Positions 1-8,164 of a stretch of 20,428 nt of DNA are shown here, piece after piece. A program made the position numbers and the translations under genes. The DNA comes from a virus. The notes beneath the pieces are model-generated. The model had not been told where the DNA came from and ran no database searches. It was given only the letters and a program-made list of their open reading frames with translations. How positions within the stretch are numbered: position 1 is the first letter of the stretch; every line of letters starts with the position of its first letter. The stretch spans positions 1-20,428 of IMG/VR virus record IMGVR_UViG_3300034418_004100; one strand, written 5' to 3'.

Positions 1-1268
1 AACTTATGTACTTGCATTTCTTCATCTGTACCTAAACTATCACTTATGTATTTTAATATAACAGTTTTTCCATTTATAAAAGAACCAAAGTGTATATTGC
101 CTCTTATTTCATCAATAAAAAAAGTACCATTGTCTTGAGCGTGTTGAGGGTCTATACCATATCTTTGACCTTCAACAAAATCATAATCTCTATCATCATA
201 ATCTCTTAAATCTCTATTAGAAGTTTCTATTTCTTTAAACCTGTCTCTTGTAGTTGAGGTTCTTGGGTCTATTTTTAAACTATCAACTGCACCGTCAAAC
301 TCAACTGAAATATCATCTATAGTGTTAGTTTGTTGAGTATCGGTTCCACTAGTACCAAGAGCACTCCATATTGTTCTCATTTGAACTACTACATATAAAG
401 TGTCGTAAGCAGAAACATCTATGTTTGTTAATTCTTTATCAGTCGCCGTGGCGTTACCGTCGTTCCACTCAATAAAAGCAACGTCAGGGTTTGTAACATT
501 AATTTGGTGACTAGCGTTATAAGGATTATAAGGGTTTGTAAAGTTACTACCTGGCACAGTGCTTAAACCTAGTTTTATAATACCATTACCGTGTATTGTT
601 CCAGCGGCAGCAGAAGTTGCTGTTGCAGATATACTAACAGTATTGTAATTTGAAACATCTATTTCTTGCCATACTGAATAAGCTCTACTAGCTGGAGCAC
701 TTAAATATTCAAAATTATTTGTAGTTATAGACAATTTACCACTAGCAACTTCTATTTTATCTGGCACAGTATTACCACTTAAATCAACATGATTACTTTT
801 TACAGTACTATAATTCCAAGGTGAATCTTGTAGTAACGAAGCAAAATCACCATTTACTACTAAATTTTCATCTGATTGAAATATATAGGAGCCATCACTG
901 CTTTGATCTATTTTTTGTGGATTAGAAGTTTTACTTGTAGGTATTAATACGTGTTCTATACCAGAGCTATCTATAGAAACTAATTTTACATAGTTAACAT
1001 AGTCATGAGGTAAAGGCATTGTTAAAGAAGGTGGTACAACTATTTCTTGAGACTTTATAGATTTTAACGTATCAAAAGACAGTTGTTGTAAAGCTCTCAT
1101 ACCGTGAAACTGTACATCAACTTTTCTAGCTTTAGTTATTAATTTATCTTCACCAACATAAACTACCATAAATTGGTTTATAATATCTTCTAAACTTACA
1201 AACTGATAGTTACCATAATTATTAGGACTTTCGTAATATTGCTTTTGTGTTTTATTTAATAAACCCAT
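1..1268 (-). CDS. Virion head-tail/tail structural protein, 3' part outside the window
   Basis: At least 422 residues are visible from the ATG at 1268; the reading frame is open to the left edge, so the C-terminus is missing. The N-terminal 120 residues (start MGLLNKTQKQYYESPNN) form a mixed alpha/beta region. Residues about 135-310 look like an inserted beta-sandwich of the galactose-binding/CBM4 type: it begins with the typical NLVVNGDF followed by a Trp, and continues with alternating beta strands and Asn/Thr-rich turns. An Asp/Arg-rich stretch (RDLRDYDDRDYDF) follows. The gene lies 4 bp after the probable connector gene and ends the visible head module, so a tail-tube, ring or muzzle-type virion role is likely. 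The resemblance to marine phage structural proteins is from memory. The exact role is unknown. Confidence 0.75.
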   Translation of the reverse strand, partial: MGLLNKTQKQYYESPNNYGNYQFVSLEDIINQFMVVYVGEDKLITKARKVDVQFHGMRALQQLSFDTLKSIKSQEIVVPPSLTMPLPHDYVNYVKLVSIDSSGIEHVLIPTSKTSNPQKIDQSSDGSYIFQSDENLVVNGDFASLLQDSPWNYSTVKSNHVDLSGNTVPDKIEVASGKLSITTNNFEYLSAPASRAYSVWQEIDVSNYNTVSISATATSAAAGTIHGNGIIKLGLSTVPGSNFTNPYNPYNASHQINVTNPDVAFIEWNDGNATATDKELTNIDVSAYDTLYVVVQMRTIWSALGTSGTDTQQTNTIDDISVEFDGAVDSLKIDPRTSTTRDRFKEIETSNRDLRDYDDRDYDFVEGQRYGIDPQHAQDNGTFFIDEIRGNIHFGSFINGKTVILKYISDSLGTDEEMQVHK

Positions 1269-1272
1269 TTAT

Positions 1273-2049
1273 TTAAGATTTTTCTTGTTGTATATTTTTT
1301 ATTTCTTCTTGAGCAGCTATTTGATATAAATTAAGATCCATAGTTATACCCGCTAGTTGTAATATTTTAAATATTAAATTATTTTCTTCAGACTTGTGTA
1401 ATTCAAAATCAACTGCGCTTGTTGAATCGTATAATGCTTGTTCATTTACTACAACGTAACTCCAATTAGGTTTTTTTGGTTTTCTTATATAGTCAGCAAA
1501 AACTTGTTGTCTTCCACTTTGTATTTCTAAATCTTTTAGCCCTATGTAAGGAGATATTTTAATTCTATCTTTTGCATTACCTAAAGTTGATTCATCATAG
1601 TACCTTATGTATTTAGGATAAAGCTCTGTAGGTTCTAATAGCTTGCTAGCAGTTATTTGTCTATATTCTTCTAAAGAACTTATAGGATCTGCTGTTTTTA
1701 AACTTCCATTTTTATATCTTCTATAAATAGTACCAAGTTTAAACATATCAAATATATAGTCGTTTAAATGTATGTCTCCAAAATCATTAAATAAAGTTAA
1801 AGGCCTTTGTCTTCTTTTGAAAAAACTTATTTTTTCTTCTAAGCCAGACAATGGATCAGAGAAATCAGTTTGATTACCAGGTACTCTATTAAATTGATTT
1901 ATGTCAAAAAAATATTGTTCAAATATATTCATTTGCGCTTGGTCTGCAAATAAATTAAATTCTTGAGGCGTTATATAACCTCTTTGTTCTTTATTAGCTA
2001 TTGCTAAAACTTTTTGATATACTTTATCTATATTTATTCCGAAATCCAT
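1273..2049 (-). CDS. Probable connector/ring (head-tail adaptor) protein
   Basis: This is a 258-aa soluble protein with no signal peptide or membrane segment. The N-terminal half is helical and carries a recognisable segment (KEQRGYITPQEFNLFADQAQ, about residues 20-39). From memory this is widespread in uncultured marine phages and in crAss-like ring/stabilisation proteins placed downstream of the capsid gene. A Gln/Arg-rich turn (FFKRRQRP) is near residue 77. Position after MCP and the 270-aa gene, and before the large structural protein, supports a role in joining the portal to the tail, as P22 gp4-like proteins do. That role is inferred from order and length. A strong intergenic hairpin lies just before its start. 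Confidence 0.65.
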   Translation of the reverse strand: MDFGINIDKVYQKVLAIANKEQRGYITPQEFNLFADQAQMNIFEQYFFDINQFNRVPGNQTDFSDPLSGLEEKISFFKRRQRPLTLFNDFGDIHLNDYIFDMFKLGTIYRRYKNGSLKTADPISSLEEYRQITASKLLEPTELYPKYIRYYDESTLGNAKDRIKISPYIGLKDLEIQSGRQQVFADYIRKPKKPNWSYVVVNEQALYDSTSAVDFELHKSEENNLIFKILQLAGITMDLNLYQIAAQEEIKNIQQEKS

Positions 2050-2059
2050 ATTTTTTTAT

Positions 2060-2098
2060 TGTAGTTTGCGATCGCCCCGTAGAGCGACCGCTTCTACA
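2060..2098 (-). promoter_or_regulatory. GC-rich intergenic hairpin with an alternative fold
   Basis: On the minus strand, GCGGTCGC (2091-2084) pairs with GCGATCGC (2075-2068), giving 8 bp with one G-T and an 8-nt loop. An outer TGTAG/CTACA helix (2098-2094 with 2064-2060) extends it. The same 5' arm can instead pair locally as GTAG-A-AGC with GCT-CTAC, so two exclusive folds exist. No U-tract follows on either strand, so it is not a standard intrinsic terminator. It fills the gap between two structural genes and ends 11 nt before the next ATG. RNA processing, stabilisation or translational control are possible. Confidence 0.5.
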
Positions 2099-2104
2099 GT
2101 TTGA

Positions 2105-2917
2105 TTAATTTAATCTTTTTTCTATATTTGCATATATTTCCATACCTTCATCAGTTTTAAACCAATGTGCTAAAGCAGTGTATGGATGCTCATCAAATGG
2201 AACTGTCATTATAGGTCTATTATTTGATCCCCATAAAAAGTTTCTTTGATCATTGCTTAATTTAATAATACCAAGCTCTGTAGCTTTAATACCAAAGTTT
2301 CTAAGCTGAACATTATCATCAGTAGCTAACTCTAAGAACAAAGTAGGATTATTACGAGCAAACACTAGTAAATCTCTTCTAAGTTCTTTAGAACTCATCT
2401 TAGACACGTTAGAACCTTTTTCTACTCTCATAATAGCTTCTGCCATTTCAATATCCATATCTCTAGCTACAACTATTGCATCAGCTTCTAACTCTAATAT
2501 TTCTATTTCTTCTGCAGCTTCTTGTGCAGGTTGATATTCTGTATATATAGAATTTTTATGTGGGTGATATAAAGACAAAAGCTTTTGTAAAACTGTTTTT
2601 TCTTTTTCTACAAACAAGCTTCCGTTTCTAAAAATAATATGAGCTAATCTTTGATCACCTTTCATTTCGTCAACAAATGGTGTTCTTTGATTTTCGCAAT
2701 ATTTTAATTCTCTTTCGTAACCTTTTTCCGCGTCAAAATAATAAATTCCAGAACCTCTTAACATATAAGATAAAGGTCTTTTATTGCCTTTTAAATTATA
2801 AACTCTATCTTTTATTTCCCACTTTGGTTCAGCAGGTTTAACTTTTTTAGGTTTTGGTGTTTCAACAATCGGTGTTTCAACAACAGGTACCTCTACCTTT
2901 TCTTGTTTTTTTGCCAT
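2105..2917 (-). CDS. Virion-associated protein downstream of the capsid gene
   Basis: This 270-aa protein has no assigned function. The first 35 residues are a low-complexity Lys/Pro/Val/Glu tail with an internal repeat (PVVETP, PIVETP). A folded beta-rich part follows (about 36-110), then a Glu-rich helix (about 128-165) and a helical C-terminal part with an LRNFGIKA segment. The start is set by ATG-GCA-AAA after an A/T-only leader nearly the same as that of the scaffold gene. It is separated from MCP by a strong terminator, so it may be made at a different level from the capsid protein. Its place between MCP and the connector suggests a head-completion or minor capsid role; this is inference only. 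Confidence 0.6.
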   Translation of the reverse strand: MAKKQEKVEVPVVETPIVETPKPKKVKPAEPKWEIKDRVYNLKGNKRPLSYMLRGSGIYYFDAEKGYERELKYCENQRTPFVDEMKGDQRLAHIIFRNGSLFVEKEKTVLQKLLSLYHPHKNSIYTEYQPAQEAAEEIEILELEADAIVVARDMDIEMAEAIMRVEKGSNVSKMSSKELRRDLLVFARNNPTLFLELATDDNVQLRNFGIKATELGIIKLSNDQRNFLWGSNNRPIMTVPFDEHPYTALAHWFKTDEGMEIYANIEKRLN

Positions 2918-2940
2918 AATATAATATATAATAAAATTAA

Positions 2941-2974
2941 TAAAAAGAAAGGGTCGAGGCCGAAGCCTCGATCC
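2941..2974 (-). terminator. Intrinsic terminator with UUCG tetraloop after the capsid gene
   Basis: Read leftward, GGATCGAGGC (2974-2965), loop TTCG and GCCTCGACCC (2960-2951) form a 10-bp stem with a single A-C mismatch. It is closed by the very stable C(UUCG)G tetraloop and followed by TTTCTTTTTA. It lies 11 bp after the stop of the capsid gene. The opposite strand lacks a U-tract, so it acts leftward. Confidence 0.85.
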
Positions 2975-2984
2975 TTAAAATAGT

Positions 2985-4490
2985 TTACTTCAATAACATA
3001 AAGTTGTTAGCACCTTGAGTGATTAAACATCTTTCAGTTAAGAAATGTAGTTGCATTGCATCTAAAGCAGATGTAGCAGCGCCAACAGAACCAGTAACCC
3101 AAGTCTTCATTCTTCGGTCATCAGTTTGTGAAGCTCTATATCTTACGTGTAAGAAAGGACGCTTCATGCTTTGTCCAACAGTTTGGTCATAAACTGAAGA
3201 AGTACCAGCAGGAATTAAAACCCCTCTAATCGCAGAACCAGCAGCAGCAGCATCATTAATACCACCTCTTGTAGCTTTGTCATTTAAGTATCTGAAGTCA
3301 GACTTGTAGAAGTCATAAGAACCTCTTCTGAAACCAGAGAAACCTAAATTTAACGCCATGTCTTCAGAGTTGTTGAATACTCCGTACGAAGTACCACCAG
3401 CTCCGTAAGAGTTCATTGAAGCTAACATGTCGTCAATAGCTAGGCTAGTTGATCTGTTAACAAACATCATGTACTCTTCGATAGCTCCTTGCTTGTCAAA
3501 CTCAGCAAGTATCGCATCAAACTCAGCTAAATCAGTAGCAGCGTTAACACCGTTAATACCAGTAGCTACGTTACCTCTTGACTCAACAGCTGCAAATAAA
3601 CCTTCAGTACCTACGTTTCCAGCACCAGCAGCAGATCCAGTAATTGTAGTTCCATCAGCAACAGAACCAACAACGTTTAATTCACTTTCTAACATTGCCA
3701 TTTCAATGTAGTCAGTAAATCTTGATCTAGTGTCAGCTTCAGCTTTTAGGTACCATAAGTAACCTGATTGCCCGTTTTCAGCAGATATTTCAACCCAACC
3801 AACTCTTGAAGTGTCAGAACCAGATATTTCGTAGTAATCTTTCATAATAATCGGCTTATTAGAAAAAGATTTGAAAGTTGGTTCGTTAGCACCTCTTTGA
3901 TCTGAAGTGTTAGTAGTACCAGCAGGTAAAGTATAGTTCATACCTTTTCCAAACTCAGAACCATAAACTAGTATAGTAGTACCATCAGTTGTAGTATTAG
4001 CAGATAAGTTAGCTTGTCCATAAGGAGCAACATCGATAACTTCGTCAGCAACTAAAGTTACTAAACATTTGAAAACACCATCAGAGTTAGAAACAATAAT
4101 AGTATCGTTAACTCTAATACCGTGGTTAGCAGCAGTAAAACCTGAAGTACCATCAATATCGTTTTCAATTGTAATTTGTGAAGTAGCACCACCACCAGCG
4201 TTAGCACCACCTGCAGCAGATGATACATTACCTGTATATGAAAGGTGTAGTCTTGACTGCTCAGACCAAACAACTTGATCAGAAGTCATAGACTCTTCAG
4301 CTCCAACTTGTGATAAGAAACCTGAAATAGTTCTCGGTCCAAAAACTTCAGCTTCTTTCTCCATTAGGTCTGGTAAATATTGTTGCGCCCAGTCATTATC
4401 ACCAGACGTAAAATCTAAATAGTTTGTTGCAAGTGTTTGCTTTTGTGAAGCAGGTACACTGTTTAACAACAACCCGTTTTGAATACTCAT
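2985..4490 (-). CDS. Major capsid protein
   Basis: This 501-aa protein is the likely HK97-fold shell subunit. Support comes from its position after TerL, portal and a scaffold-like gene, its length, its Gly/Ala/Ser/Thr-rich composition and its segments. The N-terminal arm is helical (residues 1-60). The core contains KDYYEISGSDTSRVGW and NGQSGYLWYLKAEADTRSRF near residues 217-258, typical in my memory of crAss-like and marine phage capsid proteins. The C-terminal part ends LTERCLITQGANNFMLLK. An Ala/Gly/Thr-rich stretch (about 90-200) could be a surface insertion. The gene is visibly less AT-rich than its neighbours and is followed by a strong terminator, both in keeping with very high expression. 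No N-terminal protease-processing site is obvious. Confidence 0.85.
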   Translation of the reverse strand: MSIQNGLLLNSVPASQKQTLATNYLDFTSGDNDWAQQYLPDLMEKEAEVFGPRTISGFLSQVGAEESMTSDQVVWSEQSRLHLSYTGNVSSAAGGANAGGGATSQITIENDIDGTSGFTAANHGIRVNDTIIVSNSDGVFKCLVTLVADEVIDVAPYGQANLSANTTTDGTTILVYGSEFGKGMNYTLPAGTTNTSDQRGANEPTFKSFSNKPIIMKDYYEISGSDTSRVGWVEISAENGQSGYLWYLKAEADTRSRFTDYIEMAMLESELNVVGSVADGTTITGSAAGAGNVGTEGLFAAVESRGNVATGINGVNAATDLAEFDAILAEFDKQGAIEEYMMFVNRSTSLAIDDMLASMNSYGAGGTSYGVFNNSEDMALNLGFSGFRRGSYDFYKSDFRYLNDKATRGGINDAAAAGSAIRGVLIPAGTSSVYDQTVGQSMKRPFLHVRYRASQTDDRRMKTWVTGSVGAATSALDAMQLHFLTERCLITQGANNFMLLK

Positions 4491-4513
4491 AATTATTTAT
4501 TTTAAATTAGTTA

Positions 4514-5722
4514 TTATTTATTTTTAATTTTAAACTTAAAAGTAGGAGAAGTATCATCGTTAAGCACTCTAACTTTAGGACCGCTTGTGTTGTCGTTTGA
4601 AAATGCTTGCCTTGGGTCCATGTTTATATTTTTGGCCTTAGCAACACTTTCTTTCATAGCATCAGCTTTACCTTGCTCATAAAAGTGCTTAGCAATAGCG
4701 TCGGGATTCATTGCTGTATATAGAGATTTATGATAACCTTTAGCATCTGACATTTCATTATTTTCATTCAAGAACTTCTTGACAAAATTATTAATGTCGC
4801 TTTGAGTTTCTTTTACCTCACCAGCGTTCTTCACGTTAAACCGATATTTTTTATCACCGACGTTATATTCAAAACCTTTGAATTTATCGTTAAAAACTTG
4901 TTGTGTTTTTAATTTAAAAGTATTAGTTTGTTTTTCCGCTATTTTTTTGTTCTCTTCGCTTTCTTTGTTGTACCTATTAAAAAAGTTAATTGCTTTTTGC
5001 TGCTCACTCGTGAGCTTGCTTCCAGCTTTAACTTCTTCATAGTATCTGGACTTTTGCCCGTCCAAGTGGCTTTTAGCGTTGGCAACTTGCTCTTTTAACG
5101 CTATTTTCTTTTTTCTTATTTCTCTATCGTCGTCTTCTTCTTCATCATAAGAAAATGAATCTTCAATTAAGAAAGTTATTTCATCATCTGTAAGATGTTT
5201 TTTAGTTTGTTTATAATACTCTCTTAATATTGTCATATCGTCGTAACTAGAATAATCTTGATTAAGACGCACGTAATCTTCTAGTGTACCACCAGTTTCT
5301 TCCATAAAATCTACAACTTTTTGTAAATTTTCAGGTATTGCCTTACCAGTTTCTCGAGCTTCAGCTACAGCCTCTTCAACTTGTTCAGTTAATTCTTCTG
5401 TTTGTTCTTTAACTTCTTCTTCTGTTACTTCTTCAAGAACGGGTGCTTCATCTTGAACGGTATCGGGTTTTTCCTCTCCGGCAGGTTCTTCATTTGTTTC
5501 TTCGACGATTTCTTCGACCACTTTTTCGCTAGTTTCGGATTTGTCGCGTACAGGAACCTCATCTGTGCTTTGCTCTGGAACGGCATCTGTTTCTGGTTTT
5601 TTAGTTAAATCTACTTTGATGACATTGTCATCTTCCTGTTTGTTTTGTTTTTTAAGATCAACTTTTACAACGTTGTCTTCAGTAGCCTTTTCGACTACTT
5701 CTTCTTTTTTCTTTTTTGCCAT
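4514..5722 (-). CDS. Probable scaffolding/prohead core protein
   Basis: This 402-aa, highly charged protein sits between portal and major capsid genes, the classical place for a scaffold. Residues 1-125 are disordered and Glu/Asp/Val/Thr-rich, with a duplicated motif: DNVVKVDLKK at about 17-26 and DNVIKVDLTKK about 15 residues later. Residues 125-270 are predominantly helical and include an acidic patch (SYDEEEDDDREIRKKK). The C-terminal third is Lys-rich and ends with a basic KFKIKNK tail, the type of end that contacts capsid subunits in other phages. No protease motif (Ser/His catalytic set) is visible, so a self-cleaving protease is not indicated. The function is inferred from synteny and composition. 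Confidence 0.65.
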   Translation of the reverse strand: MAKKKKEEVVEKATEDNVVKVDLKKQNKQEDDNVIKVDLTKKPETDAVPEQSTDEVPVRDKSETSEKVVEEIVEETNEEPAGEEKPDTVQDEAPVLEEVTEEEVKEQTEELTEQVEEAVAEARETGKAIPENLQKVVDFMEETGGTLEDYVRLNQDYSSYDDMTILREYYKQTKKHLTDDEITFLIEDSFSYDEEEDDDREIRKKKIALKEQVANAKSHLDGQKSRYYEEVKAGSKLTSEQQKAINFFNRYNKESEENKKIAEKQTNTFKLKTQQVFNDKFKGFEYNVGDKKYRFNVKNAGEVKETQSDINNFVKKFLNENNEMSDAKGYHKSLYTAMNPDAIAKHFYEQGKADAMKESVAKAKNINMDPRQAFSNDNTSGPKVRVLNDDTSPTFKFKIKNK

Positions 5723-5750
5723 AATATAATATAATAATAATTAATAATTT

Positions 5751-8162
5751 TTATCTAGGATCAAAGCTTCCTAAATTAAATCCTCCTCCTAGTATATCAT
5801 TACCTGCAGACTCGAAGTTTTTAGGTGCTTTATCACTTTTTCTTTGATCTATAAGCTCACTTTGTTGTGTAGCCTGTATTCTAGTTCTTTCGTCTTTACG
5901 ATCTTCTTTTTCTTTTTCTTTTGATTTTTGAGCTTCAACTTCAGCGCTTTTTAACTGCATGTTCATCTGAAATTCTAATTGCATTAATTCTTTTTTATGC
6001 TGAACTTCTTGTTGCATTTTTTGAAATTCAAGTCTAGCTTTAACTTGTTCTAATTGTGCTTCTGCTTGTGCTTTAATTTGGTTTTTTTGTATTTCGGCTT
6101 GAGCTGCTACTTGTTGAGTTTGTGCGTTAGCTTGCGCTTGAGCCTGTATATTTTGTTGTGCTATTTGTTGATCTTTAGCAATTTTCTTTTGTCTTCTTAA
6201 TTTTAAAAGTTGATTTGCTAATTTCACATTTTTTATTTCTCTAATATCAATAGCATCTTCAATGTCTATAGTATTTTGAGATAAAGCAATTTGTATGTTA
6301 TTTTCAAGCTTTGCTTTTTCTTCTTCGTCAGGTTGTAATTCTATAAATATACCAAAATCATATAGGTAAAGATCACTTATTTCTTCAAGTGTAGCTAAAT
6401 TATGACCGCCTATTTTTTGTAAAAACGCGTCTTTTGTTGGAGAATATTCTAGTATATCAGATATTCTTAAAGATAAGCACTCGGCTATTTGAGAAGTTAA
6501 ATATAAACCAGACTGTAATATATGTCTTGTCGCTGTATTAGAATTAGCAGCAGCTAATTTTTGCACACCAACTAAAGCGTTTGGATCTGGAGTACTGCCG
6601 TCTCTAGCTTCATTTAGCCCGGTAGTGTCTCTAATCATTTGTAAATAATAATTGTAATTAGTTATAAGAGCTTGTATTTTATTACCACCGCTACCACTAG
6701 TTATTTCTTGTATAGGTACTTTGCCGGGATTCATATCGCCTTCACTTGTAAACGATCTACCGATCACAGACCCTGTTTGGAAAAACATGTTTAAAGCTTC
6801 TTGTGGATTATAATTTGTTCCGTTGCCTAAATCTATTTCAGCTAAACCATCAGCATCAAGATAAACACCATCTGGAACCATTCTAGACATTATTTGTTGC
6901 AGCTTTAAGTGTGTTAACTGTATCATATCTGCAAAACCAGTAATACGTTGTACTAATGACTCTATACGACCTTTATACATACGTGGAGCTACAATAGCAT
7001 AATTCATTTTAACTTTAGTAAAATCACTTTTAGGCCTCATCATATTTCTAGCCATTTCCCACTTAAGTAGTTTATCTGTACCTAATATTAACGCGCCGTC
7101 GTATAAACACTCTATTGATCTATGTAGTTTGCCAAAATTATCAGAATCTTCTGGTGGATTAAAAGTATCATCTTTTGCTAATATTTTTTCAGCGCCAGTG
7201 CCAGTTTCTTTTACTTTATAAACTTCATTCATATAAGTTTTATAATTAAAATATAAAACTTGAACTTTATTATTGTCTTCTTCTTTAGAATTATAAGCGT
7301 TATTATGATAATTAGCTTGTTGATAGCTTTTGCTTTTGATTATGCTATCAAGCTCTTCGTGGTCTAAATGTGGAAATTGTTTTACAAGTTCGTTAATAGG
7401 TATATTTTTTACTTCACCAACATAATATATATCATCAAAATATGGCGATTCAGTATATGAATAAACTAAATCGGCAGGATCAACATATTCAATAACAACA
7501 CCTTCAGAAGTATTAAATGATGTTTTTACTGCCCCAGTACCCAACACAGTAAGATCGTAGTAGAAACGCTTTCTTATTAAATCAAAATTACTACCTTCCA
7601 TTAAAACGTTTAAAGCTTGTTCTTCTGCAAGCTCAACACTTTGTTTATAAGTTAATTGCATATGCAACTGTAGCTCTTCTTCAGTTTCAGGAAGCTGTTC
7701 TGTTCTTGTTTTAGTTAAATTTATTCCTATACTATTTCTAATAAAATCATCTAAATCTCTAGCCATCATATCATCAAGAATATCTTGCATGTATTGAGTT
7801 CGCTTTTCAACTCCGTATGGATCTTGAGAATATGCCTTTATGTCATATAAACGATCAGACAAACCATTTACAACTATATCTACAAACTTAGGTATAATAG
7901 GCACTGGTTTCCAGTCTAAATTTAAATAAGATAAATCACCATTTATAGATAATTCATCTTTATATTTTTGTATTGATTGTTCACCTCTTGCGTATAATCT
8001 AAGGTTATGAAAGTTGTTGTGGTTTGTTTTATATCTATTAGTACCTCGCTCAGTATGAAACCACTCAGCTTCAATAGCTTTAGCTACTTTTAAACCATAG
8101 TCGTAACTCATTTTTTCAACATCACTTACAACTTGAGATGGGAAATAACTTCTTATAGCCAT
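5751..8162 (-). CDS. Portal protein
   Basis: This 803-aa protein is expected to form the dodecameric DNA channel at one capsid vertex, where TerL docks. It directly follows terL (2 bp gap), as portals do. The first 640 residues contain the usual wing and stem regions, including FVDIVVNGLSDRLYDI near residue 92 and a DTTGLNEARDGS segment near 515. The C-terminal 150 residues are unusual: a long Gln/Ala/Lys-rich coiled coil (about 655-775, for example QIAQQNIQAQAQANAQTQQ), then a short tail ending NLGSFDPR. Large portals of this size with a C-terminal helical barrel fit podoviruses, including crAss-like phages. The start ATG follows an A/T leader. Confidence 0.9.
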   Translation of the reverse strand: MAIRSYFPSQVVSDVEKMSYDYGLKVAKAIEAEWFHTERGTNRYKTNHNNFHNLRLYARGEQSIQKYKDELSINGDLSYLNLDWKPVPIIPKFVDIVVNGLSDRLYDIKAYSQDPYGVEKRTQYMQDILDDMMARDLDDFIRNSIGINLTKTRTEQLPETEEELQLHMQLTYKQSVELAEEQALNVLMEGSNFDLIRKRFYYDLTVLGTGAVKTSFNTSEGVVIEYVDPADLVYSYTESPYFDDIYYVGEVKNIPINELVKQFPHLDHEELDSIIKSKSYQQANYHNNAYNSKEEDNNKVQVLYFNYKTYMNEVYKVKETGTGAEKILAKDDTFNPPEDSDNFGKLHRSIECLYDGALILGTDKLLKWEMARNMMRPKSDFTKVKMNYAIVAPRMYKGRIESLVQRITGFADMIQLTHLKLQQIMSRMVPDGVYLDADGLAEIDLGNGTNYNPQEALNMFFQTGSVIGRSFTSEGDMNPGKVPIQEITSGSGGNKIQALITNYNYYLQMIRDTTGLNEARDGSTPDPNALVGVQKLAAANSNTATRHILQSGLYLTSQIAECLSLRISDILEYSPTKDAFLQKIGGHNLATLEEISDLYLYDFGIFIELQPDEEEKAKLENNIQIALSQNTIDIEDAIDIREIKNVKLANQLLKLRRQKKIAKDQQIAQQNIQAQAQANAQTQQVAAQAEIQKNQIKAQAEAQLEQVKARLEFQKMQQEVQHKKELMQLEFQMNMQLKSAEVEAQKSKEKEKEDRKDERTRIQATQQSELIDQRKSDKAPKNFESAGNDILGGGFNLGSFDPR

Positions 8163-8164
8163 AT

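Noticed and set aside
2918-2934. AT microsatellite-like leader (ATAATATAATATA), also at 5723-5736
   Set aside because: The same short A/T pattern precedes both genes starting MAKK; it is best explained as a Bacteroidota-type leader and not a mobile or regulatory repeat.
3427-3711. 94-aa plus-strand frame inside the capsid gene
   Set aside because: It is an antisense shadow of the MCP reading frame (Ala/Pro/Ser/Thr-rich reverse complement of Ala/Gly-rich codons).
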